Source: Hanleya hanleyi (lineage: Eukaryota > Mollusca > Polyplacophora > Lepidopleurida > Hanleyidae). Taken from it: DNA of 64,000 nucleotides. Every line of letters begins with the position of its first letter. The first letter of the stretch is position 1. The notes under the pieces were generated by a model. It was not told the DNA's origin and ran no database searches. It saw only the letters and a list, made by a program, of their open reading frames with translations. Of the stretch, positions 10,250 through 24,083 are shown piece after piece. The position numbers and the translations under genes were made by a program. The stretch is taken from the NCBI GenBank assembly GCA_036873755.1, contig JAVTVY010020492.1:19772-83771 (forward strand). Reading direction: 5' to 3'.

Positions 10250-12360
10250 AGATTTGTAACAACAATAAAGATATTTATTCTTGCAAATACAGGGGTGGTT
10301 TCCTGTTGTTTGTTTACATTATGGTAACATCATTGTTTGTTTACGTTATGGTAACACTTGTTTGTTTACAGTATGGTTACCCATATAAATGGTCCCACTT
10401 GATGGTTCAACAACAATGATTGAATAGATATTCCCAACCCAAGTATAGGTTATCTGGTGTGGCTGTTTGGTGATTTGTACCTTGGTTGTTGATATTACTG
10501 GTGGTACCGCAATTAGTACCTTCAGAGTTAAAGATGCGTCCAGTTGTGAGTCCCAGACAGGACTGACGATCCTCATTTGTTCACGGTATATATACCCTCC
10601 GACCGGAAGTTTAGCACGACCAACATCCAAGCAGTGCTGATTGGCTGAGTGTGACATCATTGCTGGTATCTCGTCACTCATTGGCTGGCGATGACCTCAT
10701 GCCGCTCAGTGAAAACAACATGGCGGTTTGCATTTCTACTGAGCGGGCGGGAGAATAAAATTTAACTTCACCAGCTTCTATGAACATCGTCGGGATTTAC
10801 TAGGTACACCACAATTAATTAGAGGACACATAATTTTATACTGGATAAAGGTAGGTTCTCGGGAAACACTGGATTTCTCGTCAGGGAGGTTTTTTTCCAT
10901 GTCGTTGTTGTTGTTGTTGTTGTTGTTGTCGATCGTCGGACCAGAATTCGCCACATTACTTATAAGGTGATTTAGTAAACTCACTTTTTGTAAGTTCGGC
11001 TTAGTTTTTTAATTATTCAACTTTTAAGACAAATGACCGTAAAATAGGTTTTTTCCCAATTTATTTTAGTAAAATAGCTGTAAAAACAAAACCAGGCAGA
11101 AATTAAAAAAAAATGAGATCAAGTTTACTAGTTCGAGATGTCTCCTATCAAGGTATTCCATCAAAGTTGAAACAAGATCAATAGTTTTCATGAAATTTCA
11201 AATGAAAATGGATGCTATTGTTTCCATTTGAATTTTTTAAAATTGGAAGAATTTCTACACAATAGCAGCGTCGGTTATACAAATCATATAGTTGGAATTC
11301 CTACGGTGTACGCTTCCATAAAATATATAGTTTATTATGGTTATCTTGTATATTTATTGATACAGAAGACAGTGTGTCATGGGGGTGGCAAAAACTGCCT
11401 CTATTGGGATAGCTATCCTTAACCCAATCAAATGTGACAAGACAAATCTGAGTTTTGTAGCAATAATATGGAGGGTCAAAGGGGAGACAACCTTACACAA
11501 AACTGATGAGGAAGATCGATGCCCCTTACAGCCTGATATGATACCGCATAGAAACACACATTAAGTTATAAAAAGAAAGCTGTGTATTTATTCTGAGTGT
11601 TAGTTTACGATTTCCAGATAATGGTTTGCTGAGTGGAATATAGTCTTGGCAAGTTCTTCAATGGCTCGCGGGCGAAAATGAGAAAATAATCGACTCAGCA
11701 AGTGACATATAACAGGGCGAATTCACCTGGAACTCGGTATTGTGTATACCGTCCGATAGCCCACTTTTTGTGGAAGTAAACCGAACTGAGGGTATTTTTG
11801 GAAACAGCTTTCACGACGTAAACAAATCCTCACATTTTACCCCCAGACGTCTCTATTTCTAGTCGAGATCTCTTAAGAGAGGCAGGAAACAATATTCCTT
11901 CCCCTTGACCTCGTACTGCGTATGATAATTGGACGAAGTAGTCTTTAGAATGATTACATTACATACAGCAGTGGGTCTGTTCATGGGCCTATTACAATTA
12001 AGCTAGGAAGACTGTATACAGATGAAATAATAGAAGGTGGCAATAACGTAATACAGCTGTTATCTCGCCGCATGATCACGGAACTTTCAACGTTACATAA
12101 GTATATACAGACCAAAGTTTCTAGCTCTCATCTCTTGATCAGGAACATGTACAGGTGAACTTAAAGGTTCTACCAAATGGTTCCTGCAGCCATACTTCTT
12201 TGATGCTAAATTGTTATAAGAGATTATACATTGTCTCTGACATTTAAAGGAGTACTTATCTTATTTTTGAGTGTGACTATATTTATCAACAATTGTATTC
12301 CAAACCTTATCACATAAAACTCATGTTGATAGAATGTGAAATAAAAGAAATATTGAATAT
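10250..12360. other. Long RhoGEF intron with no supported gene
   Basis: Contains a GTT triplet run at 10903-10929 and ATGGCGG at 10720 flanked by a 9-bp inverted repeat (CCGCTCAGT at 10702, ACTGAGCGG at 10738). Open frames (10346-10681, 11354-11564) have no splice support. Confidence 0.35.
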
Positions 12361-12990
12361 TTTGTTGCTCGCTACGGCGTGCACTGGGCGCCGCCATTGC
12401 ACCACTCCGTGACATTTTTAGATGAGCGGAAGTGAGTGTACATGTATACTCATCTAAAAACGTCATAACTCCATGGAGATTTAAGGTTGATCGTGTTGGT
12501 CATGCCGATAATTCGCACGAGAATGAACAAAGTAAATCCACTGACGTTCTAGTTGATTTTAGTAGCTCAAGTGTAATCATGAAACTGTTTACAAACTTAG
12601 AAGCATCGTCATTCAACTCAAATCAATGCACATGTGCAGAAGGCGCTCTTTTAGTTTACCACTCAGCTTCAAATGTTGTCCAAATTGAATCGGGCAAGTC
12701 TCAGTTGAAAACTTGAGGAAGAAATTTTTCAGTTGGCGGAGATAACGTAAACCCCTTTCCTTTTAGGAATTACCCCCGTGGGATTTGCTGCACCATTTCC
12801 CTCGAATCAAAACTCGGACCCAGAGTAACTCAAATATCCGTAGTTAGAACGGGGAACGTGCCCTGGATCAAGCGTTAGCCATGACGTTGTCCTGAATGCT
12901 GACGTCATCAGTCACGTCATACCACAGGCAACATGGCGGTGCCCACGTCGACCTCAAAGCGGAAAGATGGCTTCACAAATCGTAATAAAA
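12360..12990. promoter_or_regulatory. Possible CpG-richer, promoter-like segment
   Basis: Compared with its surroundings this segment has more CpG and GC. It holds GCAATGGCGGC on the minus strand near 12397, CGGAAGTGAGTG (ETS-like) at 12428 and AACATGGCGGTG at 12928. ATGGCGG in this context resembles the YY1-type motif found near start sites of animal promoters. The plus-strand ATG at about 12931 opens a 48-codon frame with a basic start (MAVPTSTSKRKDGF). No transcript or downstream exon could be tied to it, so promoter activity is only inferred. Confidence 0.25.
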
Positions 12991-12999
12991 ATAATAGAA

Positions 13000-13827
13000 A
13001 ACCCGAAACTCGAAACTCTCCATTACCACACCTGTTCGAAACCGGCGAAGGCCATGCCCTTCTGACTCATTAAGTCGGATTAAGATCATTTTTAGCGAGC
13101 AACCGTAGTGAACACTTTAGGTGTGTGACATGTTCATTGCAATGCTAACAGCATCACCAAAAAATAGTCCTTGAATGGAAGGGCGAGTAATTAACACGCA
13201 CTATTCACCTCAGTGGCAAGGTCGAGATCTATCTTTCAATCATACATGAAGCAGAACTAAACTCAGGTGTGGGACATGCGCAGACAACGATATAACAACT
13301 ATAGCAATGTAGTCTTCACTCAGTAGGCTAGTCTTCGTCAAAACAAGTGCTCACATTGGCTGCAGATTGACGGGAAACCTGAATAACCTGTGATGTTCAA
13401 CTTTACAGATCGAACTGAGCTTGATCCAGAGACTACATAGACATGTCAAACACAAGGCAAGCCCACAAGAAGATGAGGATATGCACCAAAATTTGAACCA
13501 TGCAAATTTCTTGTCGCTGATAGTAGTGTGGTACATGTACACCCTGAAATAAAAATATCAGCTATGTCCTGAAGTTAAATTTCAAAAATAAAACTTCATC
13601 GGCGTAGATTATGAAAGGAGCTTGTGAAGGCCTTAGCAGAGTGATAACTCTCCCAGAGGCATTTTAGGGCAGCGACTGACCAGGGGAGTGATAGCTTGCC
13701 CACAGCGTTTGAGGAGACGGAATTGTAACTCGTCCGAGATATGCTCATGAATGCAAACGACCGAAATTATTTTCTACCAATATGCCATCACTGTGATGTC
13801 ATGAGGGTAGCCATTGAAATTAGCTTA
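13000..13827. other. Intronic sequence, nothing recognised
   Basis: Mixed composition with no repeats or exons that I can support. The open frame at 13351-13542 has no splice context. Confidence 0.3.
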
Positions 13828-14048
13828 CGGTAATTCCCCTAATAATTCGATCACCGGAAGTGCAGCAAAAAGGGCTTATATCTGGCAATATTCTTCATGG
13901 CACCAGCTACAAAGTGTCACATTTTGTCATCTTATGACTTTTCTTCAATTTAAATGAAGAATGGGAATGTTACTTTTTCTCTGTATTTGAATAACAGAGT
14001 TGAAAAGTGAACAAGTTTCCTGTCATTGAATTATTAGGGGAATGACCC
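13828..14048. mobile_element. Tc/mariner-like MITE (family T), copy 2
   Basis: The ends are CGGTAATTCCCCTAATAATT CGATCACCGGAAGTG after TA and TGTCATTGAATTATTAGGGG AATGACCC before TA. The interior (GGCAATATTCTTCATGGCAC, AGCTACAAAGTGTCACATTT) is found in reverse orientation in the copy at 41892-42060, which establishes the family. Confidence 0.8.
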
Positions 14049-15397
14049 TATGTTTTCTGGTTGGGGATTCGCCCAAATACGGAGTGGAAAGTTTCAACTT
14101 TCTTGCAAGTTAGTGACAGAAGAATCATCGCAAGTTTTCAATCACAAGTTTTTATACTCACCAGTTGAAGATTCGAGGTTATTTGAACTAAGTCGCCGTA
14201 GTAATCTCCGTACAGACATGATCACACCATGTACTTATATTGTGATATGATTATCCTGGATAGATTAGAGCCATACTGTATATCCCATCTCTTCCATTGA
14301 TCGAACACACATGTATCGTATGTAAACTGAATTCTGTACAAGCGTTCAATCTAGCGCTGAGGCAAAATAACACTTTGTAAATACAGCTCCACAGAATAAT
14401 TCAAATCTAATCAATTAATTCAAATTCGATCAATGAAGAACAGGAAATCCTTGTAATAAATTCCACAAATTTCTCAAGTGATCACATTTCACCTCTCTTT
14501 GTATAGGACGCAAATCTGGGATCCGTGTTGATGAAATCAAACACCAGCTTTTTATATGCACAAACTTGTGGTGTTCAAGTATCAGAATACGGACATATAC
14601 ATTGTAAAAACTTCATGAAGATAATTCATCAAAAATTACACCATGAGCCTTGGACGGAGTGACCGACAGTTACAAGAATCATATCTCTTCCATCTCAAGA
14701 GCTCGCTGTACTGGCAGCGAAACAACCACTCCGTACTACCTCATCTGATATTTTCACAAATGATACAATTTCACCAGGCAAAGGTTGTTGATTCTCCACT
14801 TGTTCGCACACATACATATCTATGTTATACAGATGTTATCATATCTTCTATAATCCTGTATCCTGGGGTTTCAAGTATCATAAGCCTAGAGGTCATAGGT
14901 CATCGGAGAGGTTGTAAAATTTAAAGTGACGAGGTCAGCGACTCTGTGAATCTCTCTCAACTTACAAAAGCAGCTTTACACATACGATATGTTTACATCT
15001 AGGCCACAGAGCAAGGCACAAAAGGTCTCAGATTCAAGTTATTATACACAATTCAGAACTTCTTTTTACAACTGATGATCTCCAATGCACAATGTATCAA
15101 TTTATTCCAGGCAATATATTTTTCGCTTGGCTAAAATGAGATTTTTTTACACCCTGTGCAATGGAGTATTGTTATTGGGATATTTACAAGTTTGCTTTGA
15201 AATTGTGAAATTATCTGAGCATATTATAAAACTACACGGTGGTGAGAATTGATCATCTTTGCTGTCTGGCACACAATTACAGAATTCAACATTCACTGTG
15301 CGACTCCCATTCCTTAGCATCCAGATATCTGTTCAACTGAACAGAGATACATGTAGTTGATACTGTGAACAAACTGGCCAAACAGTATCCTTGCTTA
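14049..15397. other. Intronic sequence, no gene seen
   Basis: Open frames at 14050-14250 and 14643-14924 show no family resemblance or splice sites. Nothing else notable. Confidence 0.3.
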
Positions 15398-15944
15398 CAG
15401 CAATCCCTCTAATAGTTCAACCCCCTCTATATAAATTTAATCACTCCCCCCCCCACAAAAAAAATGGGGACAAAATTCAATTAACTGTTCTGATAAATTT
15501 GAAAACTCTCCAAACTAAGAAATAGTCGATTATTCGCCTAATTGTGGTTCATTTCGTCAACTTCCTGTTCTAATAAAATTGATCACCCCAAGATTTAATG
15601 ATGGGAAATTTTGGTCGATACTTAATGTAGGAAGCTGTTGTCGGAGTCTTTGTGCAGCTGAAAAGGCTCAAGTCTTATCTTGTTGTCCCCAGACTTGATC
15701 ATTGTATGCATTGTTTCGTGATTCTTACATCAGGGTGGGAAATAGGAAATCAAATTCTAGTTGCCCATGAGCAAGTATGGGCAACCAACATATCCAGTTG
15801 CATTGCAAATCAAGAAGAATTTGGTTGCCCAAAGGAAAGTTTGGTTGCCCCGGGCAACCGGGCAAAGGGCTATTTCGCACCCTATTACATGGAGTATGAA
15901 GTGAAATTTCACTTCCTGTGATTGAATTATCAGAGATATTACCA
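15398..15944. mobile_element. Tc/mariner-like MITE (family T), 547-bp copy with unrelated interior
   Basis: CAGCAATCCCTCTAATAGTT CAACC follows TA at 15396, and ACTTCCTGTGATTGAATTAT CAGAGATATTACCA precedes TA at 15945. The first 220 bp resemble other family members. From about 15620 to 15890 the interior is unrelated and includes inverted TTGCCCATG...CATACTTGC-like and GGTTGCCCCGGGCAACC palindromes, suggesting capture of foreign sequence or a nested insertion. Confidence 0.6.
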
Positions 15945-17147
15945 TATATGTATCTGAAAAACGTTTCAACTGGTGCTGGATTCACTCAAATATCTGGTGA
16001 TTCATTGATAAAATTGAGTCATTTCGTTATCAATCAAGATAACAGTTTACAGACCTATCAGTTCGACACGACTCGATCAACCAAGGACAGGAGAACTGTT
16101 GTGTCTGCAGTGATCAGCTGTTATCAACTGAGTTCGATCATGTACGGGTTGGTTTGATATTATGATCGTTTTTAAAAGGTTTTTCATGCGTATTTTAACA
16201 AATAGGTAAAAGTTTTAACTGGAACCAAGCAAGATAAATGTTCTAAATCAGGATGAACCTTTGGTGGGCATTTTGTGTCCAAAATGATCCAGGTCACACA
16301 TGCATTCCAGATGAAAAAAAAAGAGAAAAGTTTTAGACCGGCCCCGGAGTGGCATTGCTATTATGGTCATTTTGCAAAGTCGGCAAATTTTTCAGGAAAA
16401 CTATAAAGATCTCTAATCTGAATTGACTTGAAATATTAATTAGGCCTCACTTATTCCAGCGATTGAGAAGTTTTTTTTCCTTTGAGAGAACTAGAAAAAG
16501 TGATCTACTTTAGCACATCAACAGTGTCTCTGCATGGGTAATGATAAATACATGCAATTTTATTGGAGTGGTAGAGACATGTGTTGCAGAGTTTGAGGAA
16601 CATGATTGTAAACAGCCATGAAGGATATGATCTACTTTTGGAGAAGAATAGGTGTGATGAAGAGAACGTAGTTTACGCAATTTTCACAGATTCCAATGGC
16701 TTGATCAGAATTTGAAATGAGAATTATTTTTTTTAAATTCCGTTTTATTAGGAATAAATCATACGAGGCTTAAATTTTGAAAAAAATATTCAGTAGTTAT
16801 CTTTTGTGGAATTCTGTGAATGCTATGTGTGTGCAAGACAGTAAAACTTCCATAATCAAGAGTCGCTATAATACCAAACTGATCCATAGCATCTCTAGAA
16901 TTCCAACAGATTAACCTGACCAGCTGAAGAACTACATAAATTCTCAAGATTTACTTACAGCATTCAGATTACGTAATGAAAATACACACGTAAATTAATA
17001 CATGTATTTACAAATATTTGCGTATATAATTTTATCTGAATTAATAAACTTTGATACACTATGAAAGTAGCTTTGGGAGTTCAGCAGATCTGGTGGGCTG
17101 TTCAATGTCTCAAATATAACTGATGCAGCTGATTGCTATAGTAACAG
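15945..17147. other. Intronic sequence, no gene seen
   Basis: AT-rich. The frame at 15918-16157 begins inside the MITE and has no splice support. No repeat family recognised. Confidence 0.3.
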
Positions 17148-17235
17148 GAGAGAGAGAGAGTTAAGGTTTAACGTCGCGTTCAGCAATATTTCAGCTATAT
17201 ACATGTAGCGCCGATCAAACAAAATTCTAAGTATT
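17148..17235 (+). mobile_element. SINE head fragment, GAGAGA subtype
   Basis: GAGAGAGAGAGAGTTAAGG, TTTAACGTCGCGTTCAGCAA, then ATTTCAGCTATATACATG and CGCCGATCAAAC. Its first 45 bases are very close to the minisatellite unit at 1-690. Confidence 0.75.
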
Positions 17236-20107
17236 CAAGTTAATAACTTAGTAATCCAACACATTAAAACATACACACATTAAAACATACACACATTAAA
17301 ACTTATGCAACAAACCGATTTCTCTCAAATAACCTAAAACACAGTCCTCCCCCACCCGACCAAAGAGATCTTCTGAAGTAGTTGCTCGATAAAAAGAATC
17401 TCTTACAATCTTAAAATCTATACAATTGATAAGAATATTTTTCACTGTGAGATCTTGGAATACACCTTGGGATTGGCTCTTTTTTTAGTAAATTTCGTGT
17501 TAATCGTGTATGGCCGATTCTACATTGCCTGATCATGGCTTAATCAAAACTTTTCTGGCTGTTCCCCGAAATCCCACATACAATGTGCAAATGCAGTATC
17601 TCATAGAAGGACAATCACACACATCTCTTTAAACTCTACTTTTAGATTTTTGTTTGGTTTTGTCAATCTCCCAACATCAGAGTTTGTATTACAGTAACCT
17701 CCTAAAGTGTCAGTATAACATCCTCTGACTGCATTGGGTCGAAAATGTGGTCAATACTTGATGCAAGGATGCATTGTTTGAGCCTTAGTGTAGCTGAAAA
17801 AGCCCTGGGTTTGGACCCTTTGTTGTCCTTGGCTATATTAAATGTGACATGCATTGCACAATCAGTTTTTATCTATTTGATCGACAGGTTCGAAACATCA
17901 AGTATCTATAGATCTGCATATGAGAGAGAGGAAAAATGTATCCAGTATATCTTATAGGAGGATTAAGTTTTATACTAAATTATTACACAAGAACACATGG
18001 TTGAATGCTTTGTTATCTGTGCCTACTCCGCTCATTTTAATAATGGACAATTCTGATTGGCCGAGACTGATGCGCACAATGCGTGTATTTTTAACCCCAA
18101 TGCAATCACAGGGTAAATCTGAAAATAGGAGGTACATGTATATTATCTGATGCCATGAGAAAGGGTTTCCCCAGTTAAATGCAAAATTTAGATTTTTCTG
18201 TTTGACACATGACCAGTAATATTTAACCCAGAATGAAACTGGATGCTAACAGGTGTTAGATTATTTAGGTGAGCAGACAATCCAGGTAATATCTATAATA
18301 TTATACAGTATTTTGTAAGGTGATACAGGTTCTGTAAAGTGATATCACCACTAACAAATATATAATGATAACCTGATTTGTATATTGACACTGCAAGCTC
18401 ATACAGGCATAGAGAGGAGGATTAAAGAAAAAATACCTTTGGACTTGTGCAGGTGAGTGAATTAAAGAGAGTGAATTAATATGGCATTAAAATTCTGGGA
18501 TTGGGTCAGCCTTCACCCTTTCCTCTGAATGGTCAATCTTGAGATGACAATAACTCTATTATACATCTGTACAATGTCTATACACCTTCCAAGTGTGGAG
18601 AGGTGGACATTTAGAATATATGAGCTCTTCAGCAGAGGGGAGAAATGTTCAAGTGATGTTTGCTTAGCCCTACCACTATAATGAGAGATTAACAATCCAT
18701 TCCAATGTGTATGTCATGCTGTGTTTACTGTGAGCACTCAGACATCTAGCAGAAGTCCAATAAATCACATTCAAGACATATGGCAGGATTCATACATAGA
18801 CTGCCCACTAAAAAGTGAGTTAATTTTGTTGGCACACACACAATAGGTTATCGCAGTGTTGTACAATGCAGGATATGCCGTTCCACCATTATGAATTAAA
18901 AGTGTAAATATATAGGTTTAAGCTTACCACATGTACCCAGGTGACATTTATTCACCGGATCACTTTTCGATAATTTCACCAAAAATATTTATTTGAATTT
19001 AAAATACAGACGTTTTTCAAAATATTTATTTGGATTCAAAATACATATGTTAGGTCATCTGTTGCCACAGTAAACGAATACATGTATGGTTACTGTTTAA
19101 CTGAGAGAATTGATATCAGCCGTGATTCACTGATATATATTTCCATAACAGAGATATCGTTAGGGTTATTCGTCGAAAAGCTGCCTTCAAACCGTGTGAC
19201 ACTGCCGTTTTGAAATACACTGAATATCTGTTGAGTAGATTTCAAGATAAATATACTTTTGGCGATCAGTGAAAAAGTTAGACAGAACAGTTCTTGGTTT
19301 CTGCAAGAATCCTGCAAAAAATAGCGAGACCCCTACAGGGGTAAATGGAGTGTAGTGCAAAGCACCCTGGGAGAGGATGGTATATTATTATCAAGTTATC
19401 TGTTGAATTTCATGAAATTGCCAACAAATATACATGTAGATAATCAATAGTTTATCCATTTCCATGGATGGCCGAATGTCACATTTACACAAAGATCATA
19501 CTTGTTTACAAACTACCATTGAGCCAAATTTGAGGTTAGAATTTATACTTCATGAAGAACCATGAAACAATCAACGTGGAATGGGATTTTCTCTGTATCG
19601 ATCAGAGCTGAGAACCAATAGATATCTTATCTTACATGTAGATGGGAGAAATATACACAACAGATTTATAGTTGATGGACAAAAGCATTCAAAAGTTAAC
19701 CAATAGACAAGACTTTCAAATGAAAAATTCGCAAAATTGTTGAAAAAAAATTTCCCCCAGATTCAGACAGAGCTGAAAAACTAAAATTGTCTTCCCATAG
19801 ACAGGAGCAATGTGCACAATAAATTTGAAGTTGATTGACGAATGCATTCAAAAGTTATCTAAGGGAAAAGAATGGGGAAAAGAGGAAGAAACTGAGAAGA
19901 AACTTGACAAAAACATGCCTAATAAGCATGGTATCATAACATAGAACGTGTGATGGTATGTTTTAAAAATATAAAAAAAAAGCCCTACCACTGTATGTCA
20001 TACAGGTCTGATCAATATCTGAATGGTGATGGCATAATAAACACAAATTAGAGCAAAATATAACGTTACAATTCACTGAGGTTACCCGGTGTAATAGTAG
20101 GGCGCTA
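17236..20107. other. Intronic sequence with old repeats
   Basis: CACATTAAAACATACACACA repeats lie at 17260-17300. A 45-bp duplication (AAAATATTTATTTG...AAATACA) lies at 18977-19046. A diverged tandem pair of about 150-180 bp lies at about 19590-19870 (shared words CAGAGCTGA, ATTCAAAAGTTA, TTGATGGAC/TTGATTGACGAA). No supported exon. Confidence 0.35.
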
Positions 20108-20110
20108 TTA

Positions 20111-20497
20111 AGCCCAACTCACACTATGAACATTTTGTTGTATTAGAACAAAAACACTGTTCAGAACATGTTTTGTCTGCAGTGTGAGGTGCCCAGAACC
20201 ACGAACATGTTTTCGTCCTCAAAACAGTTTTTGTCTTCAGCGTGTGGTGATTGCGAACAGTTGTCCGAACATTTACCAACAGTTATCCAATCAACTGGCA
20301 GCTGTCAGTCATGTGACGAAGCCGCTCTCACATGACACAACAAAATGGCTCCCATCACATGAACGACAGCCTCGCTGCTTGATCGCGGCGAGTGGCGGTC
20401 AAGAGAAAATGTTCGCAGTGTGAGGTTACCACGAACAAAAACACAAACAAACTGTTCTGTTCTAATACAACAAAATGTTCGTAATGTGAGTCGGGCT
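20111..20497. mobile_element. TTA-target MITE with long inverted ends, copy 1
   Basis: Ends AGCCCAACTCACACTATGAA and (inverted) AGCCCGACTCACATTACGAA continue inward for about 40 bp of near-perfect inverted match. TTA lies directly outside each end (20108-20110, 20498-20500), a 3-bp target duplication as in PIF/Harbinger elements. The interior repeats AACATGTTTT and CAGTGTGAGG/CAGCGTGTGG words. No coding. Confidence 0.8.
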
Positions 20498-23400
20498 TTA
20501 ACATGAAGAAATTTAGATGTAGAAATGTACCAGAATATAGAGGTGGAGTATAGCTCAGAAGCCTTTATTTCCATGATCAACAAACCCACCTGAGTCTAGA
20601 ACAGTCTACAGGAAAGAGATTGAAACTTTTTTTTTCTAACTAACTTTCTGTGCAGAGAAACAGTATAGAAACAGCTGGGGAAAAATATTCATTAAATAGT
20701 CTCTACTTTCATTAGTCTGTTCATCAGTCATCATTCTGAGAAACCAGAGGCTCCTAGTTTAAAATGCACACGAAAAACATCCCAAAGACAGTCGAACTAG
20801 TTCTGGTGAACCTCAGCATGCACTCTGCATAACAGGGTTATGGTTGTTATCAGAAGGGAGACAACTGTGACATGACAAAACCTCTCCCACCCATTATGAT
20901 TGCTGTACATGTTGCAAAACGTCCATGTGCACACGTGCTGTTTTGATGCGAATCAGATTCAAGCGCAGGGAACGTTATAATGCTATCTGATAGCGACAGG
21001 TAATAACCAGATGTCAAACAAAAACAAACAAATCCCAGCAAAAAGTTATCAAAGTTTATAAACACTAGGATTTTTTATTCCCTCAATAAATAGTCACATA
21101 TCGGAGATGTCTGCACTGCCTGTGAATGTATCTTCTATACCTACATACAGAGGTATGGTGAAGATATCGACATTTACTCTATAGTAGTATAGTTAAGTGC
21201 GAGTCCATGCTTTTTATTTTGGAACCACATGCTGCTGATTCTTTGTAATGTATATCATGAATTCCAGTGTGACAGAATCACGGTTTGGAAGTTACTTCAA
21301 AAGTTTGAAGTGCTCATTACTTCTCTATAGGTAGATTTTCTACATCTTGTCGGCCAATAGTTACTGCAGTCAAGTTCAAATAAAGTATAATATCCTCCAA
21401 AAAATATTGCAGATTTTTCGTTAAATTGTTTTTGGAAATGTCTGTGAAGGATTCACAGTGAACGTCCTCCATTTTGACTAATGTTGCTGGTTTAATTTTT
21501 TCTGCTGCTCTCTTACTGATTATTCGTATATGCCATCTCCTACTAACATACACTACCTAAGGAGGATAAGACTTTTTTCCTCGTGAAAAAAGAGTGATTG
21601 TGTCCGTGACGGAATCACGAGTATGTGTGAATTTTAAATCTTCTCGGTAAAAGATCTTTAATAATTACACATTTTCTCCAAGAAAATATTCCTAGATGAA
21701 TTTATCACTTCTAATTATAAAATTAAGACTGAAGCTTGAATCAAATCTTCTCTGTTACTGGCGTGTTTCCAGAGATTATAGAAAGTGAATAGAAAAAATA
21801 AACAGCAAATGTGGGGTGAATTATGTGCGAAAAAGAGCGTTTTTTTGGTGACGGATACTTTTCAGTGGATACATGTATATGCAATTTATACGCCCTGATG
21901 AAGAAAACTAATGATACCCTGTTTACCCAGTTTGTATACAAAATCTTCAAACTACACAGTACCTTTATATGTTTGGTTTATACATCAAAAATGCAGTTTG
22001 ACAGTAATTAATAATTTGACCCAATAGAATACATGGCAGTGTGACTAACGTCACAGGACCTACGAAGTACAGTAGGCGTTAGGACTCGAACGCGAACTGA
22101 ACTCTTGGAAATCCCCACACCCAGTTGAAATCCTGCATATATTAAGATGGGCACTGCCCAAGTCAGAATCGCCAGTGATTTTCATCAAAAATCACCAGAA
22201 ATTTTCATCAAAAGTAGGTCAGCTCAGAACTTGTTGGTAACAGTCTCCTAATGCGCCTTCATTCCAAAATAAATAACACTCGCCGATTTAATTTTACAAT
22301 TTTCTAATTAAAGGAAACAGATTGAATAATATAGGTTCAGTAGATTTCAAGCTTTACGTGTGAAAATACATTTACATCTCTTTAATGGTTTTCAGTGCCC
22401 TTGTACAGGATCAAAACAACTTTTTGAATCACATTATTTTCCCAACAATACGACAATTTTTATATATATATCACTATAGTAGAAAGGTAGCATTTATGTA
22501 GTTTACGGTAATTCAACTCACGACCAACACCTTCTATGCACAAGATAATAATGATTCTATGTCATTCTCCTGAGTATACCCGGTACAAAGACGAATAAAT
22601 AGCATCTCTACATCACGTTGTTATCTAGATATATGAGACAACACATTTTGGGCATCGGCAATCTGATGAATGTACTATTCCAGTTTTCTTGTTTCACATT
22701 ATATTCTATGGCGGTTGATCGGTGATTTTCTTCATTGATAAACGTTAAACCACCTAGCTTTAACTAATTCTGCTAGGCTGTCTTCATTCAGACTGTACAA
22801 CCTACACAGTCCACAGAAAATACACCGCACATTCTTGTACTCCCAGCCTGATCACATTTGATGGCAAGTTTAGCGGGCAGTTTAATGTCTAAGCTAGGAA
22901 ATGTTCCAGGATAGTTGACAGGACACCGACCACTGTAATTTGATGTGACAAGCAGCAGAGTAGAAACCAGCCTTATCTCAGTGGGCTTGGATATAAATCA
23001 CTGTTAAAAACCACAAGGCTCGATAGAGCCTCTCTCTGTGTTTGTTCCAAGGACAAGCCTTAATGACTTTTAAATCCACTGATAAGGCTTCATGGTCATA
23101 AAAGGAACATGATACTGTTAAAGGCCACATGGATGGTATGTATCTATTACAATATACTGAAGTGTTAATTATAAATCTAATTTTAATCAGAATTATTTCA
23201 GAAAAATTAATTATAAATAAATTCGATCAGCTCAGAACTTGCTGGTAACAATGCCCTAATGCACGTTCATGCCAAAAATCAAGGTTCTAATGTCAACGGT
23301 TCTCCTTATTTTGCCGACGAAAGGATTCAGATGGACTGACTCACTCACTCATTACCGGACAATTTGCGATCTGTAGCCTACTTCGTAAGAAAATTACTGT

Positions 23401-23690
23401 TTCATCTGATTGTAGATGATGTTCAACAGTAAATCTGTACAATTTTATTTGGGAGGTCCGAGGAATAAATGGTTCTCTTGTATTGGTGAAATGGTGAATG
23501 GGTTTTGGAATACCTCTAATGAAACCAGGAGGCTCACACAATAGGACCAGAGGATAAACAGGAAGTGCTAGTTCTGCCAGTTGATTGGTTATATGAACCA
23601 AAATCGACAAACAGGAAGTGGCAATCACAGAATCTGATTGGATATCATATTCCATCATGACCAATTTTCAAGTTATGGGAAAAATTTAAT
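20498..23690. other. Intronic sequence with one short duplicated block
   Basis: TCAGCTCAGAACTTG, GGTAACA and CCTAATGC at 22213-22270 recur at 23224-23280, so a dispersed repeat of about 55 bp is present twice. No exon could be supported. Confidence 0.35.
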
Positions 23691-23966
23691 CAGCCATTCC
23701 AATAAATTTGATTATCCCCCTAGAATCAAGGAAATAACAAAGAGATAATGGATTATCTGTATGATTTTGAACCATTTTGCCAACTTCCTGTTGTCCAATA
23801 AATTTGATTATCCCCCTGGTGTCAAGGAAATAACAAAGACATAATGAATTATCTGTATGATTTTGGACCATTTTGCCAACTTCCTGTTGTCCAATAAATT
23901 TGATCATCCCTTTATCTAATGGTGGAAAATCCACTTCCTGTTATTGAATTATTGGAGTATTTACTG
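23691..23966. mobile_element. Tc/mariner-like MITE (family T) with an internal 96-bp duplication
   Basis: The right end ACTTCCTGTTATTGAATTAT TGGAGTATTTACTG precedes TA. The block CCAATAAATTTGATTATCC starts at 23699 and 23795, with CCAATAAATTTGATCATCC at 23891, so a 96-bp segment is tandemly duplicated inside the element. The left end is not clear. Confidence 0.6.
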
Positions 23967-24083
23967 TAAATGAACATCCATATCCATTAATTGAATGTAT
24001 ACATGGAAGATATTGTACAAACTATACGAGCTATATATATATCTTACAGTTCTATGAAGACTGACATCTGACGTCACTCACCA

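Noticed and set aside
22070..22110. tRNA-like B-box (GTTCGAGTCC on the minus strand)
   Set aside because: No T-stem, acceptor stem or A-box at the right spacing.
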